Shown in pieces: positions 53,401-59,864 of a DNA stretch of 64,000 nt. The DNA is from Fen-1258 sp964449775 (GTDB lineage: Bacteria; Bacteroidota; Ignavibacteria; Ignavibacteriales; Melioribacteraceae). The first letter of the stretch is position 1; each line of letters starts with the position of its first letter. A program made the position numbers and the translations under genes. The notes beneath the pieces are model-generated. The model did not search any database. It saw only the letters and a list, made by a program, of their open reading frames with translations, and was not told the origin of the DNA. The stretch spans positions 1 to 64,000 of the forward strand of contig CAYVBQ010000015.1 of assembly GCA_964449775.1 (NCBI GenBank), written 5' to 3'.

Positions 53401-53513
53401 ATTATAAGGGAAAAACTATTTACTTTGTTAAGCCTAATCAGAAACGTTTTTGGACTATTTCGCAAGCATTAAATGATGCTGATAACATTTTGCTTGATTT
53501 AACAAATCAATAA
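50448..53513 (+). CDS. N6-adenine DNA methyltransferase of a restriction-modification system
   Basis: A 1021-residue protein with a gamma-type N6-adenine methyltransferase core: KGAYYTPQMLVEFVL, the SAM motif DPACGSG (358-364) and the catalytic NPPW (483-486). The N-terminal 320 residues and the C-terminal 350 residues, the latter likely a target-recognition domain (SSWGIDKAGRNQNNAILDLP), resemble type IIG/Eco57I-like enzymes. No certain nuclease motif is seen in the N-terminus. It forms an operon with the putative nuclease 7 bases downstream. The pair is A+T-rich and lies between two copies of the alaS 3' end. AAGGG precedes the ATG. Confidence 0.9.
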   Translation: MPEQNAILLKKIAASAGWHFGLITKKDFEDNSPHLTPIKKEFADIAFANNEKPVDAIYFSGDNPFIHFKHLSNFNPTVVRELHRKIWNQGRIPFLAIITPSETRLYDCFDTPVGNDNDLKNLEREFFQNNVEDDLKRLGELLHQSKIDSGIIWGKGQLGYKIKTGNRVDRKLVENLKSTRESLKEKYDLPLDIIHDLLGRSLFTLYLEDRGILTTKDYPNKLENVNNFFDLLSYPGSTLELFRFLKEKFNGDLFPVTPKEEKLIMRFPKCLEAIKNCFTDNIEQLSFNWRLFQFQYIPIELISSIYEEFMSEEDEKHFEIIKEKGAYYTPQMLVEFVLNEVLPWPDENNNGYDLKILDPACGSGIFLVECYKRLIARWKYSNKNQNITQSILEQLLLNNIYGIEKDSQAIKVTAFSLYLTFLSYLEPKKILSKVKFNPIVRWKDKNELAELKGKKLGNNLFQFSTFTKDLELLENKFDLIIGNPPWKLGKLDDDVEKYCKENKLPQQIICAYLHFMPKLAPTGIVSLISTAKVLFNTGGGYENFRKKLFTENKVDTIINLAVVRDILFKNATSPGAVIIYRKRNTDTVSYDNESVLYCIPKSVETINSSQSIVIDASEVKFLPVREILKKNSKIFKIAMWGNVRDLKLIEKFNFLKTLKEIIPSDNRATALHKAGNKNGNPHLKDYLFFSTDAITQYYVSKLGLSPLGNHHKFFRPIKKDIFDAPVVVIKEGTENGNICAAYITFNCAYKAATLGIKLKGKSKNYHKALTAYLNSSFAHYYIFMTSSSWGIDKAGRNQNNAILDLPAIVFEIPDIVVDQLASKVDQIIAIKNSNQVEFNEGQRIESIQKDIDEIIYKELKISSNERSLIEDALNYSIALHNRYIDSKAESFVDPVKEMKTYAKTLIQTINSILKKNNKGAWIEILDSNNSRAPLQIIAIHFDYEQEYGSIKVISDSNISKLLSEMNKYTYEKHSESIYYRKVVKYYKGKTIYFVKPNQKRFWTISQALNDADNILLDLTNQ

Positions 53514-53520
53514 TCGAAGC

Positions 53521-54204
53521 ATGGGATTCTTAAAAGGATACAAAGATATTGCCCTCGCCGCCAAACACTTTCCGGCCATTCCTTCAGAAGAATTAATTGA
53601 ATCTTTTCAAATACAACTTTTCGATTTGATTGGAGAAGCATATAAAACTATAAGAACACCTGAGCCTTTCTTAGACAAACTAGATGAAACTCAGATTAGT
53701 TTGTCACTATTTGATGCAATAAAAATCATAGTCTCAAGAGAAGGTTTACCATGCTTTGTAGTTTCTGAACTACACGAATATACTGATGAAATAAGAGAAG
53801 GTAAAAAGAGTACAATTACTGCAAAGCGTTACGACTTGTACTTTGAGAGCTGGTCTACTCTTACGAGAGTTGAATTTGGAGTTGAAGCCAAGCTGCTAGT
53901 AGAAAATTATTTTATGGGTAAAATTGCCACAACTTTAATCCGTGAATATGTTTCGGATGCAGGAATGAGAAAATATATTGATGGTATTTACAAGAAAAGA
54001 GGTTGTATGATTGGTTATGTTGTTGAAGGAAGTATTGCGAACATTGTTGAAAAAATCAATGCTCGAATTAGAACCTCTCTTACAAATGAGCAATGTTTAA
54101 TAAGAGATAATAGCAAAAAATTTCAGCATCGTGATATATATAAATCAGAACATCCCAATAAACTGGACTATATTCTTTATCATTTGATGCTTCAGTTTAA
54201 TTAG
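53521..54204 (+). CDS. Putative restriction endonuclease, PD-(D/E)XK-like
   Basis: A 227-residue protein that I do not recognise as a named family. It contains KRYDLYFESWSTLTRVEFGVEAKLL, visible as RYDLYFES followed by EFGVEAKLL; an aspartate followed by ExK on a predicted strand is the active-site pattern of PD-(D/E)XK nucleases. Seven bases separate it from the methyltransferase gene, so it most likely is the restriction subunit or an accessory nuclease. A non-nuclease role cannot be excluded. Its stop lies 11 bases before copy B of the alaS end. Confidence 0.6.
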   Translation: MGFLKGYKDIALAAKHFPAIPSEELIESFQIQLFDLIGEAYKTIRTPEPFLDKLDETQISLSLFDAIKIIVSREGLPCFVVSELHEYTDEIREGKKSTITAKRYDLYFESWSTLTRVEFGVEAKLLVENYFMGKIATTLIREYVSDAGMRKYIDGIYKKRGCMIGYVVEGSIANIVEKINARIRTSLTNEQCLIRDNSKKFQHRDIYKSEHPNKLDYILYHLMLQFN

Positions 54205-54215
54205 ATTACATATGT

Positions 54216-54311
54216 GGCGGAGGAAAACCTCACCTTGCAACTGCCGGCGGGAAAGATGTTTCAAAGATTGATGAAGCGTTAAGAAGTATTGAAAGAACAA
54301 TTAACCTATAA
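54216..54311 (+). pseudogene. alaS 3' end, copy B
   Basis: Thirty-one codons and TAA read GGGKPHLATAGGKDVSKIDE and then ALRSIERTINL, a plausible AlaRS C-terminus without any upstream frame. It is closer to copy C than to copy A at the nucleotide level (B and C share CAACTGCCGGCGGGAAAGAT). It marks the right edge of the restriction-modification module. Confidence 0.92.
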
Positions 54312-54359
54312 TCATAGATACAATAATCAAAATTCGGTTGATTGACTGACTGAATTAAT

Positions 54360-54391
54360 GTAAATTCCGTCAGTCAATTGACGGTATTTAC
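54360..54391. promoter_or_regulatory. 32-base palindrome abutting the ATPase start
   Basis: GTAAATTCCGTCA and TGACGGTATTTAC form an almost perfect dyad ending at the base before ATG 54392. A half-copy (TTGACTGAC) lies just upstream. No Shine-Dalgarno fits between. It could be an operator or an mRNA hairpin controlling translation. Confidence 0.7.
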
Positions 54392-55522
54392 ATGATTCTT
54401 GAACGAATCACTGAAAAAACTATACTTCAAAAACTAACGCCAGGTAAAGTTGTTGTTCTTTTAGGAGCGAGGCGTGTCGGTAAAACTTTCCTTCTCAAAA
54501 AAATTCTAACCTCTGTAAAAGAAAAATATATTTTCTGGAACGGGGAAGATTTTGCAGTTCATGAAATTTTGAAAAGAAGAAGTGTACAAAATTATAAGAA
54601 TATTATAGCCAATAACACTTTGCTCGTTATAGATGAAGCACAAAAGATTCCGGAGATAGGTCTTATTCTTAAACTAATTGTTGACTCATTCGAAAACTTA
54701 AAAATCATTGTCTCCGGTTCATCAGCTTTTGATATAACAAATCTAACCGGTGAGCCGCTAACCGGAAGGAAACACCAAATACTTATTTTCCCTTTTGCAG
54801 AAAAGGAGTATGCTCAAACTGAAAAACCTGAAGAACGTTTCGATAACATGAAAGAAAGATTAGTATTTGGGAGTATGCCTGAATTAATCAATCTAAACAG
54901 TAATAAAGAAAAAGAGGAATACTTAAGAGAAATAATTAACTCATACCTACTTAAAGATGTTCTGGCATTGGAAAAAATAAAAAACTCCTCCAAGATTTTT
55001 AATCTGCTTAAACTTATCGCATATCAAACTGGTAATGAAGTATCTATGCAAGAGATAGGTTCCCATTTGTCTATGTCTAAAAATACAGTTGAACACTACC
55101 TCGATATATTATCGAAAGTTTTTGTTGTTTATAAATTAACCGGTTTCAGCAGAAATTTGCGAAAAGAAATTGTAAAAAATTCCAAATGGTACTTTCATGA
55201 TAACGGTATAAGGAATGCAATTATTGCCAACTTCCAGGCAATTGAATTGAGAAATGATGTCGGAGCTCTTTGGGAAAATTACATGATAGGCGAAAGAATA
55301 AAAAAACAAACTTATGACGGGATGATTGTGAATAATTATTTTTGGAGAACTTATGATCAGCAAGAATTGGACTTTGTAGAAGAACGCGGGGGGAAGCTGT
55401 TTGCATATGAATTCAAATGGAAAGAACAAAAAGTAAAACTACCCGCTGCATGGGGAAAGGCATATCCCGATTCTAATTTCAAGCTTGTTACACCGGATAA
55501 TTATATTGAGTGGCTAAATTAA
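54392..55522 (+). CDS. AAA-family ATPase with DUF4143 domain
   Basis: A 376-residue protein of the AAA_14/DUF4143 class. The N-terminal ATPase has Walker A GARRVGKTF (about 25-33) and Walker B LLVIDEAQ (about 78-85). A helix-turn-helix-like segment follows (MQEIGSHLSMSKNTVEHYLD). The C-terminal DUF4143 domain ends with a nuclease-like ELDFVEERGGKLFAYEFKW pattern (D...ExK). Such genes are abundant, scattered and often mobile; their role is unknown. It lies between copies B and C of the alaS 3' end, with a 32-base palindrome touching its start codon. Confidence 0.9.
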   Translation: MILERITEKTILQKLTPGKVVVLLGARRVGKTFLLKKILTSVKEKYIFWNGEDFAVHEILKRRSVQNYKNIIANNTLLVIDEAQKIPEIGLILKLIVDSFENLKIIVSGSSAFDITNLTGEPLTGRKHQILIFPFAEKEYAQTEKPEERFDNMKERLVFGSMPELINLNSNKEKEEYLREIINSYLLKDVLALEKIKNSSKIFNLLKLIAYQTGNEVSMQEIGSHLSMSKNTVEHYLDILSKVFVVYKLTGFSRNLRKEIVKNSKWYFHDNGIRNAIIANFQAIELRNDVGALWENYMIGERIKKQTYDGMIVNNYFWRTYDQQELDFVEERGGKLFAYEFKWKEQKVKLPAAWGKAYPDSNFKLVTPDNYIEWLN

Positions 55523-55550
55523 TTCGAAAATAATTTCGACACTGTGTTCA

Positions 55551-55631
55551 CATCTTGCAACTGCCGGCGGGAAAGATGTTTCCAAAATCAATGAGGATTT
55601 AGACAGTGTAGAAAATTTTTTTAATTTGTAA
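55551..55631 (+). pseudogene. alaS 3' end, copy C
   Basis: Twenty-six codons and TAA read HLATAGGKDVSKINEDLDSV and then ENFFNL, again an AlaRS C-terminus without a gene. It is followed 30 bases later by a good terminator, which copies A and B lack. This makes it the best candidate for the original end of alaS, displaced 5.3 kb by two insertions. Confidence 0.92.
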
Positions 55632-55660
55632 ATTATTTCTCCGCTAAGTGTTTAATAATT

Positions 55661-55696
55661 AAAAGCCCGACTTCTTTTGGAAGCCGGGTTTTTTAT
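55661..55696. terminator. Terminator behind alaS copy C
   Basis: AAAAGCCCGACTTC and GAAGCCGGGTTTTTT form a strong stem with a T run on the plus strand and an A run on the left, so it can also serve the convergent depolymerase fragment. Confidence 0.85.
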
Positions 55697-55705
55697 TGAC
55701 AAATT

Positions 55706-56274
55706 TTATTTAACCAGTATTAATTTTTTTGAACTGGAAAAATCATTTGCATTAAGTCTATAAATGTAAACTCCGCTGACAAGAGATTTTCCACTAAAGG
55801 TTACTTTATAATGTCCGGCAATTTGTTCACTGTTTACAAGTGTTGAAACCTCTCTTCCAAGAATATCGTAAACTTTTAGAGTTGCAAATTGACTTTTGGG
55901 AATTGAATATTGAATAATTGTTTCCGGATTAAACGGGTTGGGGTAATTTTGATAGAGCTGAAATTCATTTGGTATATTTTGCTCGGCAACGTCTGAAGCG
56001 CCATCCGGCATTGGGTGAGCTTGAAAAAATTCCCACATCAAATCATCTGCATTGATAACTCTTGACGGCTCATCTCCGGGCAGATATTTAACACCGCCTG
56101 GCCAAGAATGCCCGCCGTCACGCGTCATATAAAAATGTATCTCGGAATTTTTATTGCAATTACTCCATTTAACAAGCAAATAATTTTGATCGTTTTTAAC
56201 AGTATCTCTTTTCACACAACCGTTCACATTCATCCATGCGTTAAACACAGAATCAAGCGGAGGATTGTAATCCA
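55706..56274 (-). pseudogene. C-terminal part of a secreted depolymerase/esterase with sorting domain
   Basis: About 185 codons match the end of poly(3-hydroxybutyrate) depolymerase/LpqC-type esterases (FNAWMNVNGC, MTRDGGHSWPGGVKY with the catalytic histidine, DLMWEFFQAHP). A type A sorting domain follows (NYPNPFNPETIIQYSIPKS, SGVYIYRLNANDF). The N-terminal half with signal peptide and nucleophile is missing. Upstream the DNA switches within a dozen bases to the start of a tag gene in another frame. The junction at 56261-56274 is a deletion scar, so the product cannot be exported normally. Confidence 0.85.
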
Positions 56275-56457
56275 GCTTAATCCGGCTTGCGCGCCTTCAA
56301 GAATAAGCATCTCAAAAAGTTTTCTATCATCATGAACTGGCGCACCCCATTCTTCATCGTGATATTTTTGATAGAGCGAATCATTACCCGCCCAGGCACA
56401 TCTTGATACTTGATACTGGATGCTTGATGCTCGATTATTAATTACTATTTTACCCAT
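56261..56457 (-). pseudogene. tag: 5' part of a DNA-3-methyladenine glycosylase I gene
   Basis: From ATG 56457 about 63 codons contain the unmistakable start of Tag, the base-excision enzyme for 3-methyladenine: RCAWAGND, YHDEEWGAPVHDDRKLFEML and ILEGAQAGLSWITIL. After that the frame leaves the family and stops, because the rest of the gene was lost in the deletion that joined it to the depolymerase fragment. The zinc-binding C-terminus is absent, so it should be inactive. The first residues before RCAWAGND are encoded by heptameric repeat units. Confidence 0.88.
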
Positions 56458-56535
56458 TTATTTCATTCCTTTTCGCATATTAAAATATTTTTTTTTATCC
56501 AGAATCTAGTATCCAGTATCCAGCATCCAGCATCT
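56401..56535. repeat. Heptameric repeats on both sides of the tag start
   Basis: 56401-56435 holds units such as TTGATAC, TGGATGC and TTGATGC; 56499-56535 holds CCAGTAT and CCAGCAT units. The two runs are inverted relative to each other. The first lies in the tag reading frame, the second touches the aldehyde dehydrogenase stop. Confidence 0.75.
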
Positions 56536-57898
56536 ACTTAATCCAAACAGTTTTAATGTTTACAAACTCTTTAATTCCGTAATGGGAAAGTTCTCTTCCA
56601 TAACCTGAATTTTTAATTCCACCAAATGGTAAGCGCGGATCAGACTTGACCATTCCATTGATGAATACGGAGCCGCTTTCAATTTTACACGCGAGTTCTT
56701 TTGCTTTCGTTATGTTGTTAGTCCATAATGAAGCGCCCAGACCAAATTGTGAATCGTTCGCAATTCGAAGAGCATCTTCCTCATCCTTGGCTTTTATTAA
56801 AGATGCAACGGGACCAAAAATTTCATCGTCATAAGCTGGCATTCCTTTGCTCAAGTTTGCGAGAATTGTCGGTTCGTAAAAAAATCCTTCGCTCACGATT
56901 CGTTTTCCGCCGCAAAGAATAATGGCGCCTTTCATTACTGATTGTTTTACTTGCTCATCAAGCTCGTTTAACAGATCCTCGCGTGCTATTGGTCCAAGTT
57001 CCGTGGTTATCTCCACCGGATTTCCAACTTTAACTTTTTTCATAGCATCGACAAACTTCTTCTCAAACTCATCATAAACATTTTCAACAACAATAAATCT
57101 TTTGGAAGCGATGCAGCTTTGCCCGTTGTTTATAAGTCTGGCAGTTACTGCTGTTTTCACTGCCGCATCAATGTCTGCGTCACCCATAACTATGAAAGGA
57201 TCGCTGCCGCCGAGTTCCATTACTGTTTTTTTCAGATTGCGTCCGCAAGCTTCGGCAACTTTCTTACCTGCATATTCACTCCCTGTCAAAGTTGCTGCAA
57301 TGACTTTAGGGTGATTGATAATTTCTTCTACCTTTGACGAATCAATCAGTAAAGTTTTAAAAATGTTATAGGGAAATCCTGCTTGAATAAATATTTCTTC
57401 TATTGCGATTGCACTCATCGGTACATTTGACGCGTGTTTAAGAATAGAGACGTTTCCCGCCATCAATGCTGGCGCAGCAAAACGGAACACTTGCCAGAAA
57501 GGAAAATTCCACGGCATCACGGCAAGTACTACACCAAGTGGATCGAATCGAACATAACTTTCTGAAGCATCCGTTTTAACGATTTCTTCTTTTAAGATTA
57601 TTGGCGCGTTCTCTGCATAGTAATTGCAGACCCATGCGCACTTTTCAACTTCTGCTATTGCCTGAGTGATTGGCTTTCCCATCTCAAGTGTGAGAATTTT
57701 TCCGTAATGCTCTTTTCGGTATCGAAGAATTTGTGCGGCTTTCTTCATTAGTTGTGAGCGTGTCGAAAAATCTGTCATTCGCCATTTCAGAAAAGCGTTA
57801 TGTGATTTTTCAATCGCTTCAAATACTTCTTCGAGTGTGTGTTCTAAAAATGTTCTTTCCACTTTTCCTGTTGTGGGATTAATTGTTTGGATGGACAT
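56534..57898 (-). CDS. Aldehyde dehydrogenase, succinate-semialdehyde type
   Basis: A 454-residue NAD(P)-dependent aldehyde dehydrogenase. Catalytic marks: MPWNFPFWQVFRFAAPALMAGN for cofactor binding (seen as PWNFPFWQ), MELGGSDPF with the general base, NNGQSCIASKRF with the nucleophilic cysteine, and EIFGPVASL. The short length and N-terminal QTINPTTGKVERTF place it with the Sad/YneI succinate-semialdehyde dehydrogenases. It could take other semialdehydes. It is a single-gene unit; divergent from the PhoH gene. Confidence 0.92.
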   Translation of the reverse strand: MSIQTINPTTGKVERTFLEHTLEEVFEAIEKSHNAFLKWRMTDFSTRSQLMKKAAQILRYRKEHYGKILTLEMGKPITQAIAEVEKCAWVCNYYAENAPIILKEEIVKTDASESYVRFDPLGVVLAVMPWNFPFWQVFRFAAPALMAGNVSILKHASNVPMSAIAIEEIFIQAGFPYNIFKTLLIDSSKVEEIINHPKVIAATLTGSEYAGKKVAEACGRNLKKTVMELGGSDPFIVMGDADIDAAVKTAVTARLINNGQSCIASKRFIVVENVYDEFEKKFVDAMKKVKVGNPVEITTELGPIAREDLLNELDEQVKQSVMKGAIILCGGKRIVSEGFFYEPTILANLSKGMPAYDDEIFGPVASLIKAKDEEDALRIANDSQFGLGASLWTNNITKAKELACKIESGSVFINGMVKSDPRLPFGGIKNSGYGRELSHYGIKEFVNIKTVWIK

Positions 57899-58052
57899 CT
57901 TGTATCTCCAATTTAATAAGTTTATTCATGTAGCTATGTAAACAATAATAATTCCGATCGTAATCCATTTATTCTTCGACAAAGAAAAGAAATTTTATTA
58001 TGTTCCTACTAAAATTACTCAGAAATTATTTCACAATAAATTATTGTTCTTT

Positions 58053-59393
58053 ATGGGAAAAGCTAATCCGAAAACTTTTGTTCTTGACACTAACGTCATT
58101 CTTCACGATCCAACCTGTATTAATCACTTTCAAGAAAACAATATTATCATTCCCCTTTCCGTAATTGAAGAGCTGGATCACTTCAAACGAGGGAATCAAG
58201 TTATAAATCTTAACGCACGTGAATTCGCTAGAACATTAGATTCCATTACCGGGAATGAAATATTCAACGGCGGTATACCTCTCGGTAAAGGAAAGGGAAA
58301 AGTAAGAATCGTTATTACGAAAGGTCTCTCTGCCGAAATTCACGATGTTTTCCGTGAGGATAATGTTGATCATCGTGTATTGAGCGCAGCAGTGGAAGTA
58401 TCAAAGGAGAGCAAGGGAAAATTTAAAACGATCCTTATAAGCAAAGATGTAAACCTCCGTATGAAAGCCAAAGCGTTAGGTATTCCGGCTGAAGACTACA
58501 CAACCGATCGCGTGCTAAATGTTGAAGAACTATATAGCGGCAAAACTATTCTCGAAGATTTTGACGATGATATCTTACAAAAACTTTATCAACCGCCGTA
58601 CGAAGTCATATCAAAGCAAATCTTAAAAAAACTAAAAGCCGAAGCCGTTCCCAATAAATATTTTATTATGCGTAATTCTTTGCGTTCGGTTCTCGCTTGC
58701 CTGAATAGTGAGATGGATAAGTTTAAGCGCGTTGATAAACAAATTGTTTACGGAATTAAACCTCGCAATGCCGAACAAACATTTGCCGTTGATGCTCTAT
58801 GCAATCCCGATATTCCTCTTGTTTCTATGTCCGGCAAAGCGGGGACAGGAAAAACATTGCTTGCGCTTGCATGTGCGCTTCAAGTTAGAAAAAATTATAG
58901 GCAGATTTATATCGCACGCCCTGTTGTACCGCTAAGCAATAAAGATTTAGGTTTTCTACCCGGTGATGTTGAAAGTAAGCTTGCACCTTATATGCAGCCA
59001 TTGTGGGATAATCTGAAAGTAATTCAGGATCAATTTCCCGAAACAGATAAGAATCATCAGCTTATTACTACAATGATCAAAGATGATAAATTAGTTATCG
59101 AACCTTTGAGTTACATCCGGGGAAGAAGTTTGCAGAGAATTTATTTTATTGTTGACGAAGCACAAAACCTAACGCCGCATGAAATAAAAACGATAATTAC
59201 ACGTGCCGGTGAAGGCGCCAAGATTGTATTAACCGGCGATATTTATCAGATTGATCATCCCTATCTCGATTCGCAATCAAACGGACTTTCTTATTTGATC
59301 GATCACTTCATGGGACAAAAACTTTACGCGCATGTGAATCTTGAAAAAGGAGAACGATCAGAGTTGGCTGAATTGGCAAGTAATCTACTATAA
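58053..59393 (+). CDS. phoH: PIN-PhoH family ATPase (YlaK-type)
   Basis: A 446-residue protein with an N-terminal PIN nuclease domain (about 5-145; FVLDTNVILHDP with the first acidic residue, PLSVIEELDHFK) and a C-terminal PhoH ATPase (about 230-446; GKAGTGKTLLALA Walker A, IYFIVDEAQNLTPHEIKTI Walker B). PIN-PhoH proteins act as RNA helicase-nucleases. The start ATG 58053 was preferred over an in-frame TTG three codons upstream. The stop is 30 bases before the methionine-operon promoter region. Confidence 0.93.
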   Translation: MGKANPKTFVLDTNVILHDPTCINHFQENNIIIPLSVIEELDHFKRGNQVINLNAREFARTLDSITGNEIFNGGIPLGKGKGKVRIVITKGLSAEIHDVFREDNVDHRVLSAAVEVSKESKGKFKTILISKDVNLRMKAKALGIPAEDYTTDRVLNVEELYSGKTILEDFDDDILQKLYQPPYEVISKQILKKLKAEAVPNKYFIMRNSLRSVLACLNSEMDKFKRVDKQIVYGIKPRNAEQTFAVDALCNPDIPLVSMSGKAGTGKTLLALACALQVRKNYRQIYIARPVVPLSNKDLGFLPGDVESKLAPYMQPLWDNLKVIQDQFPETDKNHQLITTMIKDDKLVIEPLSYIRGRSLQRIYFIVDEAQNLTPHEIKTIITRAGEGAKIVLTGDIYQIDHPYLDSQSNGLSYLIDHFMGQKLYAHVNLEKGERSELAELASNLL

Positions 59394-59422
59394 AGATTTT
59401 TATAAAAATTTCGATAATACTC

Positions 59423-59453
59423 TTGACACGTGGAAGTTTTTGACTTAGATTTG
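59423..59453 (+). promoter_or_regulatory. Promoter of the methionine operon
   Basis: TTGACA (59423-59428) is followed after 17 bases by TAGATTTG (59446-59453). The latter fits the TAnnTTTG -7 box of Bacteroidota as well as a weak -10. Transcription would begin near 59460, about 30 bases before leader ORF 1. No other promoter is needed for the operon. Confidence 0.7.
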
Positions 59454-59488
59454 CCACCAGTTAATGACGAACAAAAGAAAAACAAGAA

Positions 59489-59575
59489 ATGAAACTCTTC
59501 ACAACAAATAACATCCCGATGAAAGATATGCGTGCTATGATGATGTGCATGATGTTATTTATTACGAAGGGCTAA
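59489..59575 (+). CDS. Methionine-rich leader peptide 1
   Basis: A 28-codon ORF ahead of metY. Besides the start, Met codons are at positions 11, 14, 17, 18, 19, 21 and 22, with Cys at 20; the core reads MRAMMMCMML. It ends FITKG and TAA. The last codons contain CGAAGGGCT, which can pair with AGCCCTTCG in the terminator that follows. It is thus built like the leader peptides of trp, his or leu operons, but for methionine. It probably has no function as a protein. An A-rich stretch rather than a clear Shine-Dalgarno precedes the ATG. Confidence 0.85.
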   Translation: MKLFTTNNIPMKDMRAMMMCMMLFITKG

Positions 59576-59634
59576 ACTTTATCGAAATAGACTATCAGTC
59601 AAAGCCCTTCGAAAAAACTTCGAAGGGCTTTTTT
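59565..59634 (+). terminator. Attenuator 1: terminator with competing antiterminator
   Basis: Terminator: AAAGCCCTTCGAA (59601-59613) and TTCGAAGGGCTTT (59619-59631) form a 13-bp stem with a 5-base loop and a T run. Antiterminator: CGAAGGGCT (59565-59573), the end of leader ORF 1, can pair with AGCCCTTCG (59603-59611) over nine bases. A ribosome stalled at Met codons 11-22 leaves 59565-59573 free; one at the stop codon covers it. The two structures exclude each other. Confidence 0.85.
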
Positions 59635-59647
59635 GTTATAAATCAAG

Positions 59648-59779
59648 ATGGACAAAATGACAACAGAATTAAAAAATATTTCTTTTCAGAATAACCAACC
59701 CGCTAGTCTGCAATCCATTTGCTGTATGATGATGGCTATGATGTGTATGTCCGACCTCATGCGTGAAGGGATTATATAA
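59648..59779 (+). CDS. Methionine-rich leader peptide 2
   Basis: A 43-codon ORF between attenuator 1 and attenuator 2. Met codons are at 1, 4, 27, 28, 29, 31, 32, 34 and 38, with Cys at 25, 26 and 33; the core reads CCMMMAMMCMSDLM. The first 24 residues are ordinary. It ends REGII and TAA, and its last codons carry GTGAAGGG, complementary to the 5' arm of the next terminator. Its pattern MMMxMM is shared with leader 1, so the two units look like a tandem duplication that has diverged. It would act only when terminator 1 has been read through. Confidence 0.85.
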   Translation: MDKMTTELKNISFQNNQPASLQSICCMMMAMMCMSDLMREGII

Positions 59780-59833
59780 TCACAATTTTTTAAACTGATT
59801 AAAAGCCCTTCACAGAATGAAGGGCTTTTTTTT
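59763..59833 (+). terminator. Attenuator 2: terminator with competing antiterminator
   Basis: Terminator: AAAAGCCCTTCA (59801-59812) and TGAAGGGCTTTT (59818-59829) form a 12-bp stem with loop CAGAA and a T run. Antiterminator: GTGAAGGG (59763-59770), in leader ORF 2, can pair with CCCTTCAC (59806-59813) over eight bases. Stalling at codons 27-34 leaves 59763-59770 free. It ends 31 bases before metY. Confidence 0.85.
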
Positions 59834-59864
59834 AACTATTAATCATTCATCAAAGGAGAACAAA

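Noticed and set aside
59464..59511. 15-codon ORF overlapping the start of leader peptide 1
   Set aside because: Wrong frame, no Met run, no link to the terminator; chance frame.
59489..59779. The Met/Cys-rich small proteins as metal-binding or toxic peptides
   Set aside because: Their position ahead of metY, in-order terminators and complementarity of their last codons to the terminator arms are better explained by attenuation.
59400..59864. SAM riboswitch ahead of the methionine operon
   Set aside because: No multi-helix aptamer core is apparent; the two leader-terminator units account for the region.
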